64,000 nt of DNA from Jiella flava (GCF_017349315.1 NZ_JAFMPP010000004.1:124001-188000), one strand, 5' to 3'. Counted from the stretch's first letter, positions 1 to 9,291 are shown. Made by a program: numbers and translations. The notes: generated by a model not told the origin, from the letters alone.

Positions 1-3000
1 TTGGCCTCGACGGCATTCGTGACGAGCTTATGCAGATCGTGAATGTCGAAGTCGAAGGCGATGTCGGCAGAGGCGATCTTCTCCATATCGAGAATGTCAT
101 TGATGAGGACGATCAGCCGTTCGCAATTGCTGTAGGCGATGCGCAGAAGCTTGGCGGCCTTTTCCGGAAGCGAGGCAGCCTGAGCGCCGACGATGAGGCC
201 GAGCGAGCCGCGGATCGACGTCAACGGCGTGCGCAGCTCATGGCTGACCATCGACACGAACTCGCTCTTCAGCCGTTCGACTTCCTTGCGGTCCGTGATG
301 TCTTGAAACTGCAGGATGATGTAGCCCGGCAGCTTGGTGTCGACGCCGCCGTTGACCATCGTCGCGCCGACGAGGCACCAGACGATTCGCCCGTCGCGGT
401 GGACCAGCCGATATTCGGCGGTCATACGCGATCCGGGACTTTCCGTGAGGCGATTGAAGAGGGTTGTGACCTCCGCCTCATCGTCGGGATGGAAGAGCTC
501 GCGGATCGCGGTCTGCCGCAGCTCCGGCTGGCTTCTGCCGATGAGTTCGCACAGCGACCCGTTGATCTGCAGCCAGTTGCCGTTAAGGTCGAGCAACGCC
601 ATGCCGACAGGCGCGTTCTCGACGGCGGAGATGAAGCGTTGCCGGCTGGCACGCAAAGCCGCTTCCGCCGTCCGGAGCTGAGTGACGTCCATCTGCACGC
701 CGATCAGTCGCAGCGCCTTGCCGTCGGCATCGCGCTCGATGGCCGTCGCATCGGATCGCATCCACATCCATTGATCGTCGGCGCGCCGGATCCGGTACTC
801 GACGACGGAGCGAGCGCTGCGTCCATCGAGGCATTCGGCATCGGCCGCCTCGACCGCCGCCAAATCGTCCGGATGGATCCGCGAAAGCCGTTCGGCCTGT
901 GGATTGATGTCGGCATCGGCCGTAAAGCCCAACATCGTTTTCCAGGTCTCGGAGACAAAGGACCGGTTGGTTGCCAGATCGAGGTCGAAGACACCGATAT
1001 TGGCGCCCTGGAGGGCATGATTCCAACGCTTTTCGCTGGTTTTCAGGGCATTTGACGTCCGTCGTTCCTCGGTGACGTCGCGCAGGATCAGTGTCCAGCG
1101 CCGTTCGCCGGATTCGGCCAGCCACTGATTGCGCTGCAAGTCGAGCAAGATGGCCGAGCCGGATTTGCTTGCGGCCGTGCCGGTCGCCGAGACAAGGCGC
1201 GGTGCATCGAGGAAGGCGATCCATCGCTCGCGCACGTCGCCGTCGATCGCGAAGCCCTCGCCATCCGTCAGTTCGGCGAGGGTTTCGACCGGCCGACCGA
1301 TCAATTCGCGCCGTGCGCAGCCGAGGATGGTGCAGGTTGCTTCATTGATCGACAGGATATGATAGCTGTCATCGAGCACGACGAAGCCGATCCCCGCATT
1401 GTCGATGATCGCGCGATTTTCACTGCCGCGGGCTCTCAACTCCCGCGTCTTCTTGACGACGATCTCGTGGATCGCCTCCTCACGCCGTGCGAGCGAGTAC
1501 AGCAGAATGCCGAGAAGCAGCGTGCCGATGAGGCCGCCGGCAAGCACCAGTTTGGGCTCGCCGTTCGCGACCGCGGCATCAAAGGTCGGCAGACTGTCCC
1601 ATTCAAGTGTCCAGTGGCGCTGCATGACGCGGGTGGTGGCGCTCATGCTGTAGGTCGCAGATGGTGAGTCGCCCACATTTGGGTTGCTGTCGAAGATTAG
1701 GGACGAGGGATGTTTCCCTTCGCCATCATAGACCCTCAGGCGCAGTTGCTGGCCCTGGGTGGCGGTCAGTCCGTCGAAGAATCGCTCATTGACGAAAGGA
1801 GCATAGATCCATCCCCTGAACGCCGCGCGGCGCTCCTGCGGCTTATCAAGCGGCATCGTGTGATTGTAAAATGGCCGCAGAAGCAGGAATCCAACATTCT
1901 TGTGATTATTAACGAAGGTGATTTTGCCGGTGATGGTCGTCTTGCCGGTGTCGCGGGCCGCGATCGCGGCCGCATAGCGATTGGCTTCGAAGGCGATGTC
2001 CAGTCCGATCACGTCGCCGTTGGACGGCATGGGTTCGATATATTCGATGACGAAGAGATCATCGTTGGACGTTTGGGGATGAATCTTGAGATTCGGAACG
2101 CCATCGGTTTTTGCATCGGCTAGGAATTGTGGAATGTCCATGCGCTTGACGTCGCGGATGACGCCGATGCCGTTGATTCCTTTGAGCGTTTTGTCGAGTT
2201 CCAGTGTGCCGATGAAACGGCGCCATTCGTCGCGGGAAACGTCGTCCAACGCGCGAAATAGCCCCGCGCCGGCGTCGAGACCTTGCTTGTATGAGGCCAG
2301 TCGATGCTGCAGGGCCTGCAGATTGTCTTCGGCCAGCGCCTGGAACGATGTCGTGTTGCGCTCGTAGGCGATTTCGCTGGTGATCTTCCACGCGCAGAAA
2401 GTCGCGGTGAGCGGCAGGGCGAGAACCAGGAGCGAGGCACTACGAAAGCGCGTGATAGGGCTCTTTTTCCAGATCGCGTCCCAAGGCCGCCAAGGACTGA
2501 GAAGAGCGACGGGAACGACGGCGAAGATGCCGACGACATCGCCGATATACCAGTTGGACCAATTGTCGAAAATCGTGCTGGGAGCGAGGATGCCGGCAAC
2601 GGACAGGGTGGCAACGCTGATGGTCGCCGAGATCAGGCATGGGATGAATGCGGCGACTATGGCCAGTCCGACGATATCTGATGCCCGCGAGATGCGGATC
2701 GGGATTCCGTAGAAGCCACGCACCAAGACGAAGGCGGCATCGGCCTGAAGTGCCGAACCGAGAGCGATCGAGGCGGCAATGGCGATCCCACTGAAGTTGA
2801 TGTCGCTTGCCGTCGTAGCGCCGGTGGCGATGAGGTTGACGATGAACGAGCCCAAGAACACGCCGGGCCACAAGCCGCGCCCGCTATAAAGCAAGGCCGC
2901 GATGGCGATACCCGAGGCGGGCCAGACCACGACCGCAAAATCTGGTGGGACGGCAAGCAGCAGCCCCAAATAACCAAAGACGATATAAAGCCCCGCGAGG

Positions 3001-3038
3001 ATCACGACGGCTTTGATTGAGGGCAATTGCGAGCGCAT
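1..3038 (-). CDS. MASE1-CHASE-PAS sensor histidine kinase (3' end cut by window edge)
   Basis: An open frame of 1012 codons starts at an ATG at 3038 and runs off the left edge. The N-terminal ~280 residues are hydrophobic, with the MASE1 pattern (early segments containing VVVWPASGIAIA). A CHASE-type extracytoplasmic domain follows at about residues 215-440, then a transmembrane segment. Three PAS/PAC segments lie at about 500-910, each ending in a PAC-like stretch such as RDVTEERR or QDITDRKE. The HisKA domain carries the phosphoacceptor His at about residue 933 in SHELRTPLTS. The ATPase domain and any receiver lie beyond the window. The HisKA stretch closely resembles that of the divergent kinase starting near 3334, so the two are probably paralogues. 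Expected role: inner-membrane sensor kinase; ligand unknown. Confidence 0.9.
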   Translation of the reverse strand, partial: MRSQLPSIKAVVILAGLYIVFGYLGLLLAVPPDFAVVVWPASGIAIAALLYSGRGLWPGVFLGSFIVNLIATGATTASDINFSGIAIAASIALGSALQADAAFVLVRGFYGIPIRISRASDIVGLAIVAAFIPCLISATISVATLSVAGILAPSTIFDNWSNWYIGDVVGIFAVVPVALLSPWRPWDAIWKKSPITRFRSASLLVLALPLTATFCAWKITSEIAYERNTTSFQALAEDNLQALQHRLASYKQGLDAGAGLFRALDDVSRDEWRRFIGTLELDKTLKGINGIGVIRDVKRMDIPQFLADAKTDGVPNLKIHPQTSNDDLFVIEYIEPMPSNGDVIGLDIAFEANRYAAAIAARDTGKTTITGKITFVNNHKNVGFLLLRPFYNHTMPLDKPQERRAAFRGWIYAPFVNERFFDGLTATQGQQLRLRVYDGEGKHPSSLIFDSNPNVGDSPSATYSMSATTRVMQRHWTLEWDSLPTFDAAVANGEPKLVLAGGLIGTLLLGILLYSLARREEAIHEIVVKKTRELRARGSENRAIIDNAGIGFVVLDDSYHILSINEATCTILGCARRELIGRPVETLAELTDGEGFAIDGDVRERWIAFLDAPRLVSATGTAASKSGSAILLDLQRNQWLAESGERRWTLILRDVTEERRTSNALKTSEKRWNHALQGANIGVFDLDLATNRSFVSETWKTMLGFTADADINPQAERLSRIHPDDLAAVEAADAECLDGRSARSVVEYRIRRADDQWMWMRSDATAIERDADGKALRLIGVQMDVTQLRTAEAALRASRQRFISAVENAPVGMALLDLNGNWLQINGSLCELIGRSQPELRQTAIRELFHPDDEAEVTTLFNRLTESPGSRMTAEYRLVHRDGRIVWCLVGATMVNGGVDTKLPGYIILQFQDITDRKEVERLKSEFVSMVSHELRTPLTSIRGSLGLIVGAQAASLPEKAAKLLRIAYSNCERLIVLINDILDMEKIASADIAFDFDIHDLHKLVTNAVEA

Positions 3039-3333
3039 AGACAGGTCAAATGTCCACGAAAGGTGCCAGGATGCCGGATCTTAGTCGCGGACACGATCGT
3101 ATTAGGCGCATAAACATTACTTTATTATGTATTTTTCAATTCACTCTCAATCATGTCGCGAGCCTTGTTTGAAAAATTCGACCTAACGTTTATTGAAATT
3201 GCTGGAGAAGGATTTCGGTGGCGGTCGTCCATAGAAAAATTAAGGACGATTTTTTTTCAGATTGCTCCATTAGTATAGCTTGTATTAACACGTGAGATCT
3301 ATTCAGGCCGAAAGGGTGATTAAGAGGTTGGTT
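3039..3333. other. AT-rich divergent intergenic region
   Basis: About 295 bases separate two divergently transcribed sensor kinases. The stretch from 3100 to 3290 is clearly more AT-rich than the surrounding genes, as expected for a double promoter region. No convincing named operator or short gene was found in it. Confidence 0.5.
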
Positions 3334-5421
3334 ATGCTCGCGGTCTTGCAGCCGTTGATTGCAAATCTTGCGTTGGTGTCGGTCGCCATCGTCGTTTGGG
3401 ATTTGCTCGAAGACTACATTGACCGACACACCGAACTGTCGCGATCGATTGTCTTTGGTCTGATGATGGGGGCTGCGGCCCTCATCTCTATGGGAATGAT
3501 GCCGTCGTTTCAGACTGGCATCAAAGCCGACCTCAGGACGCCTTTGGTTGCAATCAGTGCTCTGTTCGGCGGTGTGCCGACAGCGCTCATCAGCAGCCTG
3601 ATGAGCGGTGGTTATCGAATTTATCTCGGCGGTGTAGGCGTCGTTGGTGGCTTAACGGGGATTGTCTCCGCCGCGGCGGCCGGTCTCGTGATGCGCTGGT
3701 GGTGCGCCAACCGGGATCTGAACTTTCGTGAACTCGTCTTTTTTGCGATTTTTGCGACGGCGGCGTCGAATCTCAGTTTTCTGGTGCTGCCATCCGATTT
3801 GGCGATGCACCTCATGCGCGAATTGGGGCCGCCACTCGCATTGACCAAGTTCATCGCCACGCTGTTAATGGGCTTATTGCTCAAGCGCTCGGAAAGGCGG
3901 CGGAAGGTGATGCATGAGAATGTGATCTTCCGATCGATGGTCAAGCATCTCCCGGACTGCCTCAACTTCAAGGATGCTGAAGGCCGCTTCGTTGCGGCCA
4001 ATCCTGCAACGGCACAGCTGATGGGCGCGAGTTCCGAGCACGACCTCATCACCCGATCCGACACCGACTTTTATCCGCTTGCCGCGGCGATGCGCTATCG
4101 CGAGGAAGAACTCGCGGTGATCCGCGACCAGAAGCCAGCGCGGTTTTTGCAGGAATTCATCAATCCGGACGGCGGCCAGCGCTGGCTGTCGACGCTAAAG
4201 GCTCCGGTCTATGGGCGTTGGGGCGAACTTTTAGGCATCATCACCCACAATCGCGACGTCACCGACGAAATTCGCATGGCGAAGTCGAAGAGCGAGTTCA
4301 TCTCGCTGGTGAGCCATGAACTGCGCACGCCCTTGACCTCGATCCGCGGTGCGCTCGGACTGCTGGTCGGCGGCATGGTCCATGATCTGCCGGAAAAGAC
4401 CCAGAGCTTGATCAAAATCGCCCACAACAACAGCGAGCGTTTGATCTTCCTCGTCAATGACATCCTTGACATGGAGAAAGTCGAATCGGGCAAGATGGAG
4501 TTCACCATCGCGCCCACCGAACTTCGGCCGCTGATCGAACAGGTTGTCGAGGGCAACGCCTCCTATATGCACGAAAAGGCTATCCAGACGATCATCGAGG
4601 ACGAAGTTCCGGGGGCGAACGCGATGGTCGACGCCCAGCGTCTGCAGCAGGTCTGTTTGAACCTTTTGTCGAACGCGATGAAGTTTTCGCCGGAGAATTC
4701 GACGATTACCATCCGCATTACCGCGCAGCGCCGGTTTCTGCGCATCGCGGTCAGCGACGAGGGGCCCGGCATTTCCGAGGAGTTCCGCAAACGGATCTTC
4801 CAGAAGTTCGAACGCTCCAACATGGCCGATAACCGGTCAATCGGCGGAACGGGCCTCGGCCTCAACATCGCCAAGTCGATCACCGAGAACATGGGTGGTC
4901 AGATCGGGTTTGAGTGCCACGACGACCGTCCGGGGACGACCTTCTTCGTTGACCTGGTCCCAGCGTCGGGGTTGGGTGGAGCGGCGATCACTGTCGGAGA
5001 CGAGGCCAAGGCGACCCCGCGCTTGCGGCTGCTGCATATCGAAGATGACGAGAACGCCCGAGACGGCGTCGCGGAAGTGTTGTCAGCCAATTACGATCTG
5101 ACCTCTGTCGGGGCACTCGACGAGGCCCGTAGTGTTCTGTCCAAATCGGTGTTCGACCTCGTGATCCTCGATGTCTGGCTCCCCGATGGATCGGGACTCG
5201 AAATCATCGAGCATGTTCCGGTTCGCACGCCGCTCCTGATCCTGTCTGACTGCCCGCTCGACCCGGCAAACTTCAAACGGCCGATCACGATCGGGCGGAA
5301 GTCGCAGATCCCGCTGTCGGACATTCCTGCGCTGGTGGAAAAAGCGTTGGACGTCCAGGGGCCGCAAAGCACCATCTTGAAGCCGCCGAGCTGGCGAAGC
5401 AGAATGCTGTCGCGGCGATGA
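3334..5421 (+). CDS. Hybrid sensor histidine kinase, 5TMR-LYT / PAS / HisKA / HATPase / REC
   Basis: A GTG at 3292 opens the frame, but the ATG at 3334 is preceded by AAGAGG at good spacing and is preferred. Residues ~1-190 hold several membrane segments with the LytS-like 5TMR pattern (DLRTPL..ISALFGG..., then YRIYLGG). A PAS domain follows at about 195-310. HisKA has its His in SHELRTPLTS at about residue 328, then a HATPase_c with N and G boxes (NLLSNAMKFS, DEGPGIS, GGTGLGLNI). The C-terminus is a receiver with acidic pair HIEDDE, phosphoacceptor in VILDVWLPD and Lys in IGRKS. That receiver is short between beta4 and the end. The protein can autophosphorylate and pass phosphate to its own receiver. 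A lone Hpt gene (8909-9250) could take the phosphate onward. Confidence 0.92.
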   Translation: MLAVLQPLIANLALVSVAIVVWDLLEDYIDRHTELSRSIVFGLMMGAAALISMGMMPSFQTGIKADLRTPLVAISALFGGVPTALISSLMSGGYRIYLGGVGVVGGLTGIVSAAAAGLVMRWWCANRDLNFRELVFFAIFATAASNLSFLVLPSDLAMHLMRELGPPLALTKFIATLLMGLLLKRSERRRKVMHENVIFRSMVKHLPDCLNFKDAEGRFVAANPATAQLMGASSEHDLITRSDTDFYPLAAAMRYREEELAVIRDQKPARFLQEFINPDGGQRWLSTLKAPVYGRWGELLGIITHNRDVTDEIRMAKSKSEFISLVSHELRTPLTSIRGALGLLVGGMVHDLPEKTQSLIKIAHNNSERLIFLVNDILDMEKVESGKMEFTIAPTELRPLIEQVVEGNASYMHEKAIQTIIEDEVPGANAMVDAQRLQQVCLNLLSNAMKFSPENSTITIRITAQRRFLRIAVSDEGPGISEEFRKRIFQKFERSNMADNRSIGGTGLGLNIAKSITENMGGQIGFECHDDRPGTTFFVDLVPASGLGGAAITVGDEAKATPRLRLLHIEDDENARDGVAEVLSANYDLTSVGALDEARSVLSKSVFDLVILDVWLPDGSGLEIIEHVPVRTPLLILSDCPLDPANFKRPITIGRKSQIPLSDIPALVEKALDVQGPQSTILKPPSWRSRMLSRR

Positions 5422-6280
5422 CATCAGACGGGTTTTTCTGCCGCGGTCCCGCTGTGCGATGGTCTGGCTAAACGCTAGCGCTCCGATCCCGACAATTGGT
5501 CCCGTGTTGTGGAGACCGTTCAGCAAATGTCGGAATCGAAAAGACCACTAGTCAAATCTATGATCCTATTGGATTTTCGAATTTGACATTGGATTTGTCG
5601 GACGGCCTTAGCTGGGTTCAAACGGCCAATTCGATCCCCTCCAGCATCGGCGAGACAATCGGAATCGATTTTCGGCAAAGCGCGATGCGTCGATTCAAAA
5701 GGTGAGAGCGACCTTTCTGCGTCCGATAGGACGCAGGGCGCTAAAGGCAGCTCGATGTGAATAAGGACAGTCCGGCGCCGAGGGATTGCTCGACGAGGTG
5801 ATCTTGCGCAAGAAGACGGGGTGAGGCGACGGTTGCACGCGTGTTTTTGCTGAAACGAAAGGCATGCCCGCTTCCGGCACCTCGTTCATGTCTGCACTGA
5901 TGCAATGATCCTTGTTGCGGCCGATCGCTGGTGCTACCACCACGGGATCCTGGCGGGATGACCTGTTTGGATCGCTGCGCGCTGTGATGGTCAGCTTCAG
6001 ACGGCCCAAGCATAGGTGACGGTCGCGTGTATCGCGAGACGACGAGGGCCGGTTGTTTCGTTCGCCACCGCCTTCCAAATCGGCTGGCTGGTCCGACTTA
6101 GACTCGTTTTGGTTTGATAAAATTCTTTTCCGAAATATCTTCGGTAAATCAAGTCGAATGTGACTGAATATCAATATCTTTAGTCTTAATTGGCGAAAAA
6201 TCGCCTCTATATTTCTATATCTTCTCATTTCAATAATATCAGCCGGGAGAGCCGGCATAGGCAATGTGGATCAGGGATGC
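5422..6280. other. Gene-poor intergenic region
   Basis: About 860 bases without a convincing gene. A 189-codon minus-strand frame (5695-6264) is open, but its C-terminal codons come from the dispersed palindromic repeat at 5644-5742, its composition is atypical, and I recognise no domain. The part just upstream of 6281 (about 6100-6240) is AT-rich and probably holds the promoter of the downstream receiver gene. Confidence 0.5.
5644..5742 (-). repeat. Dispersed 99-bp palindromic repeat, copy 1
   Basis: Read on the minus strand this stretch matches 24971-25069 at equal length (99 bp) with scattered mismatches. It has two modules. One is a perfect 8-bp hairpin, CTGCGTCC-GATA-GGACGCAG, at 5717-5736. 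The other is a stem bounded by GCATCG (5644-5649) and CGATGC (5683-5688) enclosing GATTTTCGG-type sequence. The link between them contains CTTTTGAATCGAC, with one change from copies 2 and 3. It resembles the mobile intergenic palindromes of rhizobia. Confidence 0.75.
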
Positions 6281-6661
6281 ATGATGACAAAAGTTCTTTA
6301 TGTCGATGATGAGGCGGACATTCGTGAGATCGCGAAGTTGGCGCTGGAACTAAGCGCTGAGTTTACAGTCGAGATCTGCTCGTCCGGTGTGGACGCTTTG
6401 GCCTTCGCTCCCCAATGGCGCCCCGATGTGATTTTGCTCGATGTGATGATGCCGGGCATGGACGGGCCGGAAACCTTGGTGCGGTTGCGCGAGCAGGCGG
6501 AGACGGCGAAGACGCCGGTCATCTTCATCACCGCCCGCACACAGCGCCAGGAAATCGAATATTTCACGTCGATCGGCGCGATCGGGGTGATCGGCAAGCC
6601 GTTCGAGCCGCTGTCGCTTTCCGATCAGGTGATCGATCTGATGAAGACAATTCCGTCGTGA
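6281..6661 (+). CDS. Single-domain response regulator (CheY-like receiver)
   Basis: About 126 residues that consist of a receiver domain alone. The acidic pair is in KVLYVDDE, the phosphoacceptor Asp in VILLDVMMPGMDG, the Thr switch in FITART and the Lys in GVIGKPFEP. No output domain follows. The frame can be opened at GTG 6266, but ATG 6281 or 6284 behind CAGGGA is more likely, since the receiver fold begins at once. It probably acts as a phosphate shuttle or sink between the neighbouring kinases, the lone Hpt protein and the diguanylate cyclase, or controls a partner by binding. Confidence 0.9.
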   Translation: MMTKVLYVDDEADIREIAKLALELSAEFTVEICSSGVDALAFAPQWRPDVILLDVMMPGMDGPETLVRLREQAETAKTPVIFITARTQRQEIEYFTSIGAIGVIGKPFEPLSLSDQVIDLMKTIPS

Positions 6662-6752
6662 TCTGACCACAAGCCGCTCCGATCGGTCAGGATGCCGACG
6701 GGGCGGGTGGCAGACGGCGCCACGCCTTCGCTCCCGCCGCATCGGCTTCTCG

Positions 6753-7418
6753 TCAGCCGATCGTGCGGCCTTTGCTCTTCAAACCGGCGGGATCTTCGCT
6801 ATAGGCGGCGCCGACATAGTTGACGCCGATTTCGGCCCGCCCTGTCCAGACGACTTCGGCGCGCCGGGCGACCTGTTCGGCGATGTCGAACAGGATGATC
6901 GTCTTCGGGATGCGCTCTGGGTTGATGCAGCGCAGCCGCGCTCCACCGTCCGAGGCGTCGATCATCTGACCGTCTGTCAGGAAGCGCCGATCGATCGTGG
7001 CGAGCACCACGGGGCGCAGGCGCACGCGTTTGCGTGCCCAGCGGCGGCGTTCGGCCGGACTTTTTGGCGCGGCCTTGCCCGTCTTCGGGCGCCGGTCGGC
7101 GGCAAGCAAGGCGCTCATCTCGGCCGGTGAAATCTCGAAATCCGTGCTGCTGAAATTGACCCCGACCTCGCCACCGGCTTGCCAGACGATCTTGGCCAGT
7201 CGGTAGCACTGCGCCGAGACGTCGACGATGGCGACGATGCGTGGTAGCTCGCCCGCTGACATCCGGCGAATCCGGGCACCCGACGTCGACATGTCGACGA
7301 AGGCGCCACCGTCAATGTATTCTCGCGACGACGTTGCCAAGATCGCTTGGCGAAAGCGAACCCGCCGTCGAGGCGATCGCCGTTTCTCCCGCATCCGCGT
7401 GCCTGCAAAGCCCCTCAT
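6753..7418 (-). CDS. Tandem PilZ-domain protein
   Basis: Two PilZ domains lie in one ~221-residue protein with no other domain. The first has a basic RxxxR-type stretch (RRSPRRRVRFRQ) and DMSTSG. The second has RRWARKRVRLRP and DASDGG. Both signatures (RxxxR and D/NxSxxG) for cyclic-di-GMP binding are therefore present twice. No signal peptide or membrane segment is evident, so it is probably a cytoplasmic c-di-GMP receptor. The start is taken at ATG 7418; TTG 7421 just before it is possible, as is ATG 7394 behind an AGG. It is transcribed away from the REC-GGDEF-PilZ gene. A hairpin overlaps the start codon. Confidence 0.85.
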   Translation of the reverse strand: MRGFAGTRMREKRRSPRRRVRFRQAILATSSREYIDGGAFVDMSTSGARIRRMSAGELPRIVAIVDVSAQCYRLAKIVWQAGGEVGVNFSSTDFEISPAEMSALLAADRRPKTGKAAPKSPAERRRWARKRVRLRPVVLATIDRRFLTDGQMIDASDGGARLRCINPERIPKTIILFDIAEQVARRAEVVWTGRAEIGVNYVGAAYSEDPAGLKSKGRTIG

Positions 7419-7428
7419 CAAGGGGTTT
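7408..7428 (-). other. Hairpin over the start codon of the tandem PilZ gene
   Basis: On the plus strand the sequence reads AAAGCCCCT-CATCA-AGGGGTTT. The arms pair with one G-T type wobble, and the loop contains the ATG of the minus-strand PilZ gene. In mRNA this could sequester the start and lower translation. The role is inferred only. Confidence 0.4.
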
Positions 7429-7542
7429 ATTCATGCTAATACGTAAAAATCATCCTAATTGACAAGATGATTTGGAATATATAACTCCGCAATATCATCG
7501 AAATTTCCGTCGGTTACGATGACTTAACGGTTTCAATGTCAT

Positions 7543-8904
7543 ATGAAACCGTTGAATCTCAAGGGGGTCTTGGTGGCAGATCGGCCGGTTTGCAAAGTCG
7601 CGGTGTTGGACGATGATGCGCTTTTCCTGAAATTTCTGGCGGCGCGTCTTTGGCAGGTGGCTCAGTTCGACGTCGTCGAATGCTCGACGGATACTGAGTT
7701 GACCGATGCGGTGGCGAATGGAGACGTGGACTGCGTTCTGCTCGACTATGATCTCGGTTTGAACAACGGCATTGCGGTCTCGGAGCGGCTGCGATCGTTC
7801 CATGCCAATCCCCCACCCATTATTCTGATCACCGGCGGGGGCAGCGAGCGGACCGCCGTAAAAGCCTTTCGCAGCGGCTTTGCCGACTACTGCTCCAAGC
7901 GCAATCTCAACATCCAGGAATTGGTCACTTCGATTCGCGAGGCAATCGCCCGCCGCCGGGAGGAACGGGCTCAGAGCGAGCAGGTCCTGGAGCTGAAGCG
8001 GATGCTGGAGATCGATGAAGAAACCGGTCTGCACAGCACCCGGTATATTTCCCGCAGCCTCGACGAGTTGACGTCGGCGCGGGGGGGCGCCGAGTTCGCG
8101 GTGGCGCTGGTCGAATTGTCCAATCTGCCTGAGATCGTCCGGCTGGTCGGCCACGCGATGGCCAACACCGTCATGCATACGCTGGCGGGTCGGATCAAAC
8201 AGTCGCTGCGCGGCACCGATGTCGCTGGACGTTACGACACCAATACGATGATCCTGCTTCTAAAGGACGCGCGCAGCCAGAGCGAGGTCGAGGCCGATGG
8301 TCGGCAGCTCGCCGAAATTCTCGCAAGCCCGGTCAAGATCGGGCGCAGCACCATTCATCCGCGCACGATCGTTGGCGCGGCGCTTTATCCGCAAGTTGCC
8401 GAAACGCCGGACGAAATCGTCTTTGCCTGTCGCGAGGCGATCGAGGAGGCTCAGCGCGAGGGGGCGGTTTGCGCATTGGCGCGAAAGAGCGAGCGTCCGG
8501 TCGAAGCCGCCGCGGATTCGATCAAACCGGTCAGTGTTGCGCCGCCGGCCGCGTCGGAAGATGGGGTTCAGCTGAACGTATCGGTTGCACCGCCCGCCGC
8601 GCCGGCTATGGCCGCGGGAGCGGCGGCGAGCGAACCGCAGGCAGCCGATGCCGATCTGGCCGCCGAGCGCCGGGGCGAGCGTCGCCAACGGGTTCTCAAG
8701 CGCGCCAAGGTGATGGTGCCGGAGCGCGGTTATCTCGTCGATTGCGTGGTGCGCAACCTGTCCCCCAACGGTGCGCGCCTGCGTTTCGACGCCTATTTCG
8801 CGCCGCCGGAAAAATTCGTTCTCGAGATTATTGGAACGGGAGAACGACGAAATGCCGAACTGCGGTGGCAGATCGGCAATGAAATCGGTGTGGAGCTTGT
8901 TTGA
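7543..8904 (+). CDS. Response regulator REC - degenerate GGDEF - PilZ
   Basis: A receiver occupies residues ~15-135 with acidic cluster LDDDA, phosphoacceptor D68 in LLDYDLG, T97 in LITGGG and K119. A GGDEF-like domain follows at about 155-310. Its active-site loop, where RYGGDEF is expected, reads RYDTNTM (230-236), so cyclase activity is very unlikely. The inhibitory-site motif RxxD is kept as RGTD (223-226) at the standard five-residue spacing. After an Ala/Pro-rich linker (~315-370) comes a PilZ domain with RGERR (377-381) and NLSPNG (405-410). It looks like a phosphorylation-controlled protein with two possible c-di-GMP sites. Start: ATG 7543 has no Shine-Dalgarno sequence; GTG 7573 behind AAGGGGG is a good alternative. 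Confidence 0.88.
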   Translation: MKPLNLKGVLVADRPVCKVAVLDDDALFLKFLAARLWQVAQFDVVECSTDTELTDAVANGDVDCVLLDYDLGLNNGIAVSERLRSFHANPPPIILITGGGSERTAVKAFRSGFADYCSKRNLNIQELVTSIREAIARRREERAQSEQVLELKRMLEIDEETGLHSTRYISRSLDELTSARGGAEFAVALVELSNLPEIVRLVGHAMANTVMHTLAGRIKQSLRGTDVAGRYDTNTMILLLKDARSQSEVEADGRQLAEILASPVKIGRSTIHPRTIVGAALYPQVAETPDEIVFACREAIEEAQREGAVCALARKSERPVEAAADSIKPVSVAPPAASEDGVQLNVSVAPPAAPAMAAGAAASEPQAADADLAAERRGERRQRVLKRAKVMVPERGYLVDCVVRNLSPNGARLRFDAYFAPPEKFVLEIIGTGERRNAELRWQIGNEIGVELV

Positions 8905-8908
8905 AGTA

Positions 8909-9250
8909 ATGACGACGAATCAGTCGAAGGCGGATCTGATGACAGCGCGGTTGTTGGTTCTGACTGACAAATTCCGCGCCAGTGCCGTGAGTGACATGGA
9001 GCGGATCCGGCAGGTGTTTGATGCTAGCGTCAGCGGTGAGGCATCAGCCGCTGATCGAGATGAGATCTGCCGCATCGGCCATTCACTGGCTGGGCGAGCT
9101 GGGACCTTCGGTTTTCCGAAGATCAGCAGCGCGGCGGCGGCGCTCGAAGATCTGATCCGCGCCGGCGGCCGCGATCTTGCTCCGACGATTGGCCGGCTTG
9201 CCGACGCCATCGGCGGGGAACTAGCGGGGGAACACTCCACCACAAACTGA
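8909..9250 (+). CDS. Hpt (histidine phosphotransfer) domain protein
   Basis: A 113-residue protein that starts four bases after the stop of the REC-GGDEF-PilZ gene, so the two are probably cotranscribed. The frame is open further upstream, but ATG 8909 lies just outside the preceding coding region. The centre reads ICRIGHSLAGRAGTFGFPK, which matches the Hpt four-helix pattern HxLxGxxxxxG with the phosphorylatable His. It is a plausible shuttle from the hybrid kinase to REC proteins in this island. There is no membrane segment or catalytic domain. Confidence 0.85.
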   Translation: MTTNQSKADLMTARLLVLTDKFRASAVSDMERIRQVFDASVSGEASAADRDEICRIGHSLAGRAGTFGFPKISSAAAALEDLIRAGGRDLAPTIGRLADAIGGELAGEHSTTN

Positions 9251-9254
9251 CGAA

Positions 9255-9291
9255 AGCGTTATTGGGGGGAATGGATGCACCCCCGAACGCT
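9255..9291 (+). terminator. Hairpin after the Hpt gene
   Basis: AGCGTT (9255-9260) pairs with AACGCT (9286-9291), and GGGGG pairs with CCCCC inside, giving a strong GC-rich stem directly after the Hpt stop codon. A T-run is not obvious, so Rho-independent termination is only likely, not certain. It would separate the Hpt gene from the diguanylate cyclase gene. Confidence 0.5.

Noticed and set aside
30-1055. Long plus-strand frame of 341 codons
   Set aside because: It lies opposite the MASE1-CHASE-PAS kinase, whose minus-strand frame has clear domains over the whole length.
5695-6264. Minus-strand frame of 189 codons
   Set aside because: Its end is translated from the palindromic repeat, the composition is atypical and there is no domain. 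The same repeat gives a similar peptide at 24971, which shows that the peptide is a by-product.
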